5,888 nucleotides of DNA from CAYNRQ01 sp964399875 (lineage in GTDB: Archaea; Aenigmatarchaeota; Aenigmatarchaeia; QMZP01), in the NCBI GenBank assembly GCA_964399875.1, contig CAYNRQ010000065.1:1-5888 (forward strand), read 5' to 3'. Shown one piece after another: positions 1 to 5,035 of the stretch. The notes under the pieces were generated by a model. The model was given only the letters and a program-made list of their open reading frames with translations. It searched no databases and was not told where the DNA came from. Positions within the stretch are counted from its first letter, which is position 1. Each line of letters starts with the position of its first letter. The translations under genes were made by a program, and so were the position numbers.

Positions 1-34
1 GGCTGGTTCCTATTAGCCGTTACCTTGCTGGGAA

Positions 35-55
35 CCACTGACCACAGATCAGTGG
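35..55. other. Perfect hairpin followed by T-rich run; possible 3' end of an upstream transcript
   Basis: CCACTGA (35-41) pairs perfectly with TCAGTGG (49-55) around a 7-nt loop, and ATTTTAATTT follows. A second inverted repeat, TGGTTCC (4-10) with GGAACCA (31-37), overlaps the first by three bases, so the two stems could not form fully together. The pattern would fit the end of an upstream transcript or of a structured RNA. In the third forward frame a short open stretch ends in TGA at 39-41, inside the hairpin; in the first forward frame another runs to TAA at 85-87. Either could be the C-terminus of an upstream gene, but the fragment is too short to decide. I recognise no RNA family here. 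Confidence 0.35.
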
Positions 56-62
56 ATTTTAA

Positions 63-72
63 TTTAAATATA
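63..72 (+). promoter_or_regulatory. TATA box of the first KaiC-like gene (probably leaderless)
   Basis: TTTAAATATA is centred about 25 bp upstream of the ATG at 92, the normal archaeal distance from TATA box to transcription start. Transcription would therefore begin at or next to the start codon. The bases just before the ATG (AAAATAAAAGT) contain no Shine-Dalgarno match, which agrees with a leaderless mRNA. Confidence 0.6.
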
Positions 73-91
73 TTAAAAACAAAATAAAAGT

Positions 92-772
92 ATGATAACA
101 AAAAGGATCAAGACAGGGGTCCCTGGGTTGGACAGTCTTCTGCAAGGCGGGTTCATTCAGGGTTCTGTTTATATGCTCAGTGGTTCTACAGGCACTGGAA
201 AAACCATTTTTTGTTCCCAGTATCTATGGGAGGGGCTTAAGAGGGGGGAACCCTGTGTTTACATAACATTAGAGGAAGACCCCACAGATATAAAGGACGA
301 TGTGATGAATTTCGGCTGGGATTTTGAGAAATATGAAAAGAAGGGTCTGTTCAGAATACTTTATCATGATCCTGCGCAGATTAACAATATAGGTGCTGTT
401 ATACTGAGCGAGCTTGGGAGCCTTAAGGCCAGGAGATTGGTTCTGGACTCTGTTTCTGTGATGGGTCTTACTATAGGTGATGTTTCACAGGTAAGGAGAA
501 GACTTTTTGGTATTGTTAACACTATGAAAACGCACGATGGCTGCACAGGAATAATAACAACAGAGATACCTGAGGAGTCAAAGGTATTGTCAAGGTTCGG
601 TGTTGCGGAGTATATTGTTGATGGTATCATTGTTTTGAATTACCTGGGCATCGGGGAAGAATACAGCAGAAGCCTTACGATAAGGAAAATGAGAAGAACC
701 GACCATGGAAAGGATGTATATCCATTTGAGATAACTGATAATGGGATAGTGGTTAAAAAACCAGAGGTTTAG
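92..772 (+). CDS. Single-domain KaiC-like / RAD55-family RecA-superfamily ATPase (paralog A)
   Basis: Predicted 226-residue cytoplasmic P-loop ATPase. It opens with the family signature T-G-V-P-G-L-D (8-14), then G-G-F-I-Q-G-S, Walker A GSTGTGKT (31-38), the KaiC-type acidic pair E61-E62 in YITLEED, Walker B RLVLDSVS (115-122, Asp119), and the late basic motif RKMRRTDH (198-205) seen in KaiC-like proteins. The length matches one KaiC domain; there is no second domain, so it is not the cyanobacterial clock KaiC. Family members hydrolyse ATP, often as hexamers, and serve varied and mostly unknown regulatory roles in archaea; ArlH of the archaellum is one studied relative. The ATG at 92 is favoured by the TATA box spacing and by the conserved N-terminus starting at once. 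It converges on a paralog at 769-1506, and the two stop codons overlap. Family call is firm; substrate or partner is unknown. Confidence 0.93.
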   Translation: MITKRIKTGVPGLDSLLQGGFIQGSVYMLSGSTGTGKTIFCSQYLWEGLKRGEPCVYITLEEDPTDIKDDVMNFGWDFEKYEKKGLFRILYHDPAQINNIGAVILSELGSLKARRLVLDSVSVMGLTIGDVSQVRRRLFGIVNTMKTHDGCTGIITTEIPEESKVLSRFGVAEYIVDGIIVLNYLGIGEEYSRSLTIRKMRRTDHGKDVYPFEITDNGIVVKKPEV

Positions 773-1506
773 ATATTTTTGATATCTATTAGTTTTAATC
801 CATTGTTTGTGAATTCAAACGGGTGCACAAGGTGGGAATGATCTGTTCTCCTCATCTTTCTGATAAGAAGTGTTCTTTTGAATTCCTCTGTTATAGGAAT
901 GAAACTTAATTTTATTATGCAGTCAACAAGGTACTCTATGATGCCCTTTCCTGAAAGCTCTTCTGATGTTTCAGCGACAGTTCCTGTAAGGATGGATGTT
1001 ACGCCAAGTGATTTTAGCGTGTCCACGAATTGCATAAGGGCCGCCTTTGCAGAATATTCATCCTTTATGAACATCTCGATCATTGAAACAGAATCCAGAA
1101 CAACTCTTTTTGCCCTTATTTCCATAACAGCCTTCTGGACCTTGGTGGAAACATTGAAGACATGAAGCTTTATCATCTGGGCAAGCTTATCTGGTGTTAC
1201 TGTCTTGGTCGGGAGCACTGGTTTTATTGAAACCAAAGACATCAGCCTTTTCTTTTCCAGGGCGTCCAGATCCCAGCCAAACATTTTTTTGATATCCTTT
1301 TTTACATCATCCACATGCTGTTCTGTTGTTATGTAGACGCCTGGTTCTCCTGCCCGGGCGCCGGCATAAAGGTAGGATATGCAGACTGAGGTTTTTCCTG
1401 TTCCTGTTTTTCCTGTTACAAGATTCACACTCCCGTTAACAAAGCCACCCTCCATTTTTTCATCAAGTCCTTGTATGCCGGTGGACAGTCTTTTTTCCTC
1501 GTCCAT
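769..1506 (-). CDS. Single-domain KaiC-like / RAD55-family RecA-superfamily ATPase (paralog B)
   Basis: Predicted 245-residue cytoplasmic P-loop ATPase, clearly related to the convergent gene at 92-772. In order: T-G-I-Q-G-L-D (9-15), Walker A GKTGTGKT (32-39), Walker B RVVLDSVS (134-141, Asp138), and the motif RKMRRTDH (216-223), identical to that of its paralog. Two differences stand out. The acidic pair after the third strand is Glu62-Gln63 (ITTEQH) rather than Glu-Glu, which may weaken hydrolysis. About 19 extra residues, mostly between 95 and 126, lie before Walker B. The gene begins 47 bp downstream of the large surface-protein gene on the same strand, so read-through co-transcription is possible, but its own TATA box (1528-1536) sits 26 bp before the ATG, suggesting an independent leaderless start. 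The only purine-rich stretch (AAAGGA) lies about 13 nt from the ATG, too far for a good ribosome site. Partner unknown. Confidence 0.92.
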   Translation of the reverse strand: MDEEKRLSTGIQGLDEKMEGGFVNGSVNLVTGKTGTGKTSVCISYLYAGARAGEPGVYITTEQHVDDVKKDIKKMFGWDLDALEKKRLMSLVSIKPVLPTKTVTPDKLAQMIKLHVFNVSTKVQKAVMEIRAKRVVLDSVSMIEMFIKDEYSAKAALMQFVDTLKSLGVTSILTGTVAETSEELSGKGIIEYLVDCIIKLSFIPITEEFKRTLLIRKMRRTDHSHLVHPFEFTNNGLKLIDIKNI

Positions 1507-1527
1507 AATATTACTTTGTTCCTTTAG

Positions 1528-1536
1528 ATTTATATC
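1528..1536 (-). promoter_or_regulatory. TATA box of the second KaiC-like gene (probably leaderless)
   Basis: On the minus strand this reads GATATAAAT, centred about 26 bp before the ATG of the 769-1506 gene. Start of transcription is expected at or next to the start codon, as for the convergent paralog. It lies in the 47-bp gap after the stop codon of the large surface-protein gene, so the ATPase could be expressed on its own, in addition to any read-through. Confidence 0.55.
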
Positions 1537-1553
1537 ATTTTAGATTGCCGGGA

Positions 1554-1829
1554 TTATTCCTTTTTTCTTAAAAGTCTCTTTAGGCCTGATTTTATCCATT
1601 TTCCCACAGCCCTTGGTGTGAGCCTTGATTTTATAAGCTCTGATCTTTCCTCTAGCTTCTGCCTTAGCTTTCCTCTTGTATCAAGAATCTTTGTTTGTTT
1701 TTCCATCAAAATCTTGTTAAAGGCCTCTTCTGTCATCCTGCCTGAAAAATAATCCTTCTCTGTCACCACCCTTCCCTGAACCTGGGCCTTTTCCTTGGAT
1801 CTTAGGGCCCTTATCTCTTTTCCTAACCT
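1554..1829 (-). other. Cytoplasmic basic tail of the surface protein, SHOCT-like segment
   Basis: Residues 1019-1109 follow the membrane helix and should lie inside the cell. The first part is helical and charged, with a segment centred on EKDYFSGRMTEEAFNKIL that resembles short C-terminal (SHOCT-like) helical hairpins common at the ends of archaeal and bacterial membrane proteins. The last 20 residues are strongly basic (ends KRLLRKKE). A 91-residue tail is more than an anchor needs, so binding of a cytoplasmic partner or of lipid head groups is plausible. The resemblance to SHOCT is by eye only. Confidence 0.45.
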
Positions 1830-4800
1830 GTAGTATGGGACAATTACCTGGGTGGCAAGATAGGAAAGAATAAACACGGCTATAATCCCTCCTATTATAT
1901 ACCATTTGTAATCAAAAAGCAGCTTCTGCATCTCAAGGCCTGAAATACCCTTCCGGATATTGTTTATCCTGTCAAATGCAAAATTTATCCTGCTCTCCAG
2001 GACATTGATCTGATTGGCTGCTATACTGTCATTGGCCTCATCCAGGGCCTGCCTTATCTCTTCTGCCGAGTTTTGAAGGGCTGCCACGCCTAGACCAGAT
2101 GCTGCATACTCCTGTATCCGGGCCTCCAGCTCTCCAAGATCCTGCCATAAAATATCAAGCTTGTCGAGCAGCGGGTTTCTGTTTATATTTACAGTAATTG
2201 TTTTTACCTCCTCCCCTGAATCACCTCCCCATTTCCATCTGGCCTTTATTGTTATTGAGTAATTGCCCGGGACTTGCAGCAGGCTGGAATTGATGTCCAG
2301 AGGGAACTCCTGGAAATCCTGCTCAGAGATATTCACTGACATGCTTGTCAGGGAAAGATCACAGCACTGCTTCTCAATCGTTATATTGAGTGTCAGGTTG
2401 GCTTCTCCTGTATTGTTAAGTGTTATTATAACCTTTGAGCTCGTGCCGCTGTCCATTGTCACATTCTGCTTGTTCAGGGTGATACTGAAATCCCTTTTCA
2501 GCACACATCCTGTAAAGGGCACGCACTGGCTCTCGTTTGTGCAGCCTGAGGGTGTGCATATCCTTGTCTGGTACATGTATCCCTCAGGGCATCCTCCGGT
2601 TGGACTGCAGTTAATATCAGTCCAGTTGCCGCACGAGCAGGAGGGGCCTGTGTCACCTGCAGGTATGTATCCGCTCCCGCCCGGGATTTGCACTGGTGCC
2701 GTTGCTGTTAATGTTACAGAACCAAATCCTGTATTGTTGTAACTGTCTGAAGCATACACATTGATTGCAAATTCACCCGCTGAGCCCGGTGAATAGCACA
2801 CCCCTGAGGTGTTGAAATGTGTATTCAAGCCTGCTGATTTATTTAAAGTAAAATTAGCATAAGGGCATTCCAGTGTTATGTTCATTGTGTAATTGGTGGT
2901 TATGTTTCTGCTGTAATTAACCTTTACTGTGATTGTTTCAATGTCATTTATATCAACATTTCGTGAAAATGAGGAGCCCCCAGCAGGTGATGTGAAATAC
3001 GGATAAAGGATGCTGCTCACATTAAAATAGAAGGTTCTGTTTCCTGTGTTTCCATTCTTTGAAACGTTTGCAAAAAGTGTCCAGTTCCCGACAGGGTCTG
3101 ATGTGTTGATGGCATATATAAAAAATGTGCTGGTGTTCCCGGACGGACTGGTCAGATTTGTTTCATTCTGGCCAAATTTTGTTATATTCACAACAGTCCA
3201 GTTCACATCCAGAACAGTCAGGTTGTTCACATCCAGAACATGGAGCGTAAGATTCTCTCCCCTGTTGTAGAGCACGTCCTGATAGTAATCTGCCATATGC
3301 ACAGTATAGTTGCTGTAAGCAGTGAATGTGCTGTTTGAGCTCTGGTTTGAATTCCCGGAAACATCAAATGCTGTTATGCTTATGTTATAGGCCCCTGTCT
3401 GGTTTATGGCAGGGCCTGTGTCATTCTCATAAAAAACAAAATACCATATATCACTCCCGCTTGTGTTCTGGGTCATGGTAGCATTGGCCACTGTTCCATT
3501 GGGATAGTTTATGGTCACGTTTGCTGAGGCCACATATGTCAGGTTATCCGTTATGTTTGCATAAACAGTCAGGTTCGCATAAAGATTGGCCTCTGCTGTA
3601 TTGACATTCTGCTCCTGAAACCACACACTGTTAATAAGAGGCTCGTATGGGTCTGTTATAACAGTAAGCAGCATGCTGGCATTGCCGACAGAATCCCCGT
3701 AAAATATATCAGACTGGTTTGTTATGTTGCATTCCAGGGTATAATTCCCAGGGCCTGTGGAATTGTCTGTGTAATTATGCAAGGCCCATCCCGTGGAATT
3801 GGTAAGGTTTGACCCTATATAGCTTCCGTTTGCATAGAAGCTCACATTATATCCAGAAACAGAATAGTTGCTCTCATTGTCCAGCACCATGCACATGATC
3901 TTAAAAGATGTTCCATTGGCTATTGTGCTGCTGCTTCCATTCGCACTCTCGTTTATGGCCATCTCAGTGACATTCGCATTGCTCCATAAATAAAACCAGT
4001 GGGTTGTATAGGTCGTGTTCTCCTGATAATAACTATCCTTGGCCTTTATCTTAACAGTGTAGTTAGCGCCCGCAGGAAACATCGATGTATTAGAAAGGTT
4101 TATGGTATAGTTCGTATAGTTCCCTGCAAACAGGCCTGTTATATTGTATTCCTGCTGAAGGCCTGTCTGGCTGTCATTTATCAGAACAGAGGCCCCGATT
4201 ATGCTGGACGTGTTCCAGTGGGCCGACGCATTAAGGGCCTGGCCCCTGTAAAAGTCCTGACCGTCAGAATAAACAGAACCTGTTAAATTTGTAAGGTTGA
4301 ACCAATCCGCGAGGTGGTAAGAAATCGTGGCATTTATGGCGAGGTAATCCAAATACAAATTAGAATCTGAGACTGTATCAGAATCTTTAATCGTGTCCTC
4401 AAATAGTATTTTTATCTGACCAGATGATTGATCAATATAATCAGATGTGTTAATAGATCCGTTTTTTGTTATTGTTGTTTGTGTTGTATCCCAGCTTGGA
4501 AATAAAACTGTTGTCTCGTTGAGATATTCCCACAAACCAGTATTGTAATTGTATATGCTAATATTCATTTTTTCAAATGTTCTAACATCTGTAATTATCA
4601 TCAACTCTATAGGTGGTGTTGTTTCGTTATAAGTGGTGTTAAAATCATAATTCCATTTCAATACATAATATGTATTATTTAAAACTTCGGTAATTGTTTC
4701 AAAATCACCATCATCAATAGTGGTATTGACATAACTCCCAGATTGTATGGTTGCATTAGCAAAACTGGTGCTCTCACCACCAGATGTCCAGGTTTCCACA

Positions 4801-4883
4801 TAATAAGCATTTGCCACGCCAACATACATCAAAATAACTAAAACAAAGGCCATTATCAGCATCAAGGTCTTGTTTTTTTCCAT
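1554..4883 (-). CDS. Giant sequon-rich, membrane-anchored surface protein with Ig-like units, 8-Cys module, coiled coil and cytoplasmic tail
   Basis: Predicted 1109-residue type I membrane protein. A signal peptide (1-26) has a likely cut after ALA-type VANA. Residues 27-188 form a beta-rich domain of jelly-roll appearance. About five Ig-like units follow (roughly 189-305, 306-412, 413-531, 532-629, 630-745). Then come a module with eight cysteines (749-793), another beta domain (about 796-900), a charged helical coiled coil (905-988), one membrane helix (995-1018) and a basic tail (1019-1109). By hand count about 82 N-x-S/T sequons lie in the exported part, the last at N951; none follows. 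This points to a heavily N-glycosylated stalk or S-layer-like protein, adhesin or receptor. The ATG at 4883 is supported by an AAAGGT ribosome site 6 nt upstream and by the signal peptide right after it. DNA for residues 1-188 is much AT-richer than the rest. Architecture is firm; function is not recognised. Confidence 0.9.
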   Translation of the reverse strand: MEKNKTLMLIMAFVLVILMYVGVANAYYVETWTSGGESTSFANATIQSGSYVNTTIDDGDFETITEVLNNTYYVLKWNYDFNTTYNETTPPIELMIITDVRTFEKMNISIYNYNTGLWEYLNETTVLFPSWDTTQTTITKNGSINTSDYIDQSSGQIKILFEDTIKDSDTVSDSNLYLDYLAINATISYHLADWFNLTNLTGSVYSDGQDFYRGQALNASAHWNTSSIIGASVLINDSQTGLQQEYNITGLFAGNYTNYTINLSNTSMFPAGANYTVKIKAKDSYYQENTTYTTHWFYLWSNANVTEMAINESANGSSSTIANGTSFKIMCMVLDNESNYSVSGYNVSFYANGSYIGSNLTNSTGWALHNYTDNSTGPGNYTLECNITNQSDIFYGDSVGNASMLLTVITDPYEPLINSVWFQEQNVNTAEANLYANLTVYANITDNLTYVASANVTINYPNGTVANATMTQNTSGSDIWYFVFYENDTGPAINQTGAYNISITAFDVSGNSNQSSNSTFTAYSNYTVHMADYYQDVLYNRGENLTLHVLDVNNLTVLDVNWTVVNITKFGQNETNLTSPSGNTSTFFIYAINTSDPVGNWTLFANVSKNGNTGNRTFYFNVSSILYPYFTSPAGGSSFSRNVDINDIETITVKVNYSRNITTNYTMNITLECPYANFTLNKSAGLNTHFNTSGVCYSPGSAGEFAINVYASDSYNNTGFGSVTLTATAPVQIPGGSGYIPAGDTGPSCSCGNWTDINCSPTGGCPEGYMYQTRICTPSGCTNESQCVPFTGCVLKRDFSITLNKQNVTMDSGTSSKVIITLNNTGEANLTLNITIEKQCCDLSLTSMSVNISEQDFQEFPLDINSSLLQVPGNYSITIKARWKWGGDSGEEVKTITVNINRNPLLDKLDILWQDLGELEARIQEYAASGLGVAALQNSAEEIRQALDEANDSIAANQINVLESRINFAFDRINNIRKGISGLEMQKLLFDYKWYIIGGIIAVFILSYLATQVIVPYYRLGKEIRALRSKEKAQVQGRVVTEKDYFSGRMTEEAFNKILMEKQTKILDTRGKLRQKLEERSELIKSRLTPRAVGKWIKSGLKRLLRKKE
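1830..1901 (-). other. Single C-terminal transmembrane helix of the surface protein
   Basis: Residues 995-1018 form one uninterrupted hydrophobic stretch (starts YIIGGIIAVFILSYLATQ), flanked by a charged coiled coil outside and RLGKE with many Lys/Arg inside. The positive-inside rule gives N-terminus out and C-terminus in, in agreement with the signal peptide. Confidence 0.88.
2505..2639 (-). other. Eight-cysteine module inside the surface protein
   Basis: Residues 749-793 hold eight cysteines in 45 residues, with the pattern C-x-C-G-N-W early, Y-x-x-R-x-C-T-P-S-G-C in the middle and a final C-V-P-F-T-G-C. The W and R-x-C features recall thrombospondin type-1-like folds, and similar modules occur, from memory, in DPANN archaeal surface proteins. 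It sits between the Ig-like stalk and the membrane-proximal domain, and probably forms four disulfides outside the cell. It is preceded by a flexible Gly/Pro linker. Confidence 0.6.
3201..3240. repeat. Short tandem duplication, 16-bp perfect units at 24-bp spacing
   Basis: GTTCACATCCAGAACA occurs at 3201-3216 and again at 3225-3240. The spacing is in frame and produces a repeated L-D-V-N element (about 8 residues per unit) in the fourth Ig-like unit of the surface protein. It looks like a small slippage duplication. Confidence 0.7.
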
Positions 4884-4889
4884 CTTTAT

Positions 4890-4895
4890 ACCTTT
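4890..4895 (-). promoter_or_regulatory. Ribosome binding site of the surface-protein gene
   Basis: AAAGGT on the minus strand ends 6 nt before the ATG at 4883, and AGGT can pair with the 3' end of archaeal 16S rRNA. It supports this ATG as the start. Both KaiC-like genes lack such a site. Confidence 0.5.
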
Positions 4896-4916
4896 AACTA
4901 TTAAAATCTAACTTTC

Positions 4917-4924
4917 TATATAAT
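4917..4924 (-). promoter_or_regulatory. TATA box of the surface-protein gene
   Basis: TTATATAG on the minus strand is centred about 38 bp before the ATG. Transcription would start near 4896, giving a leader of roughly 13 nt that just includes the AAAGGT ribosome site. Confidence 0.55.
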
Positions 4925-4952
4925 TATTGTATTCGGAAGGTAAAATGCTTTC

Positions 4953-4972
4953 CCCCAAAGTGGAATTTGGGG
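4953..4972. promoter_or_regulatory. Inverted repeat in the divergent promoter region (candidate operator)
   Basis: CCCCAAA (4953-4959) and TTTGGGG (4966-4972) form a perfect 7-bp inverted repeat with a 6-bp centre (GTGGAA). It lies between the two outward-facing TATA boxes, about 42 bp from the left one and 37 bp from the right one, upstream of both expected transcription starts, so neither transcript should contain it. The G+C-rich arms stand out in an AT-rich gap. A dimeric regulator controlling both surface genes could bind here. No known operator is recognised. Confidence 0.4.
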
Positions 4973-4994
4973 CCTTTCACGAGGGGAATAAAGC

Positions 4995-5003
4995 TTATAA
5001 ATA
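4995..5003 (+). promoter_or_regulatory. TATA box of the Cys/Asp-rich repeat protein gene
   Basis: TTATAAATA follows a purine-rich stretch (GAATAAAG) that could serve as the TFB-recognition element. It is centred 37 bp before the ATG at 5036, so transcription should start near 5024, leaving a short leader of about 12 nt. This mirrors the divergent promoter on the other strand. Confidence 0.6.
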
Positions 5004-5023
5004 GTCATATTAATTATCATTGT

Positions 5024-5028
5024 AAGGT
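5024..5028 (+). promoter_or_regulatory. Ribosome binding site of the repeat-protein gene
   Basis: AAGGT ends 7 nt before the ATG at 5036. The same core and nearly the same spacing are found before the divergent surface-protein gene. It supports the start, which is followed directly by a typical signal peptide. Confidence 0.5.
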
Positions 5029-5035
5029 AGTGATT

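Noticed and set aside
1..87. C-terminal fragment of an upstream protein gene (first frame open to TAA at 85-87, or third frame to TGA at 39-41)
   Set aside because: Both stretches are too short to show family or codon evidence, and the overlapping hairpins offer another explanation, so no CDS was called.
878..1165. 95-codon plus-strand open frame opposite KaiC-like paralog B
   Set aside because: The opposite strand encodes Walker B and other family motifs across the same bases; this frame has no supporting signals.
92..1506. Circadian kai cluster
   Set aside because: Both proteins are single-domain and diverged, with no kaiA or kaiB in the window. They belong to the broad archaeal KaiC-like group, for which clock function cannot be inferred.
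2263..2742. 159-codon plus-strand open frame opposite the surface-protein gene
   Set aside because: It lies antisense to the 8-Cys module and membrane-proximal domain, whose sense frame has clear domain structure and sequons; no promoter or ribosome site is visible.
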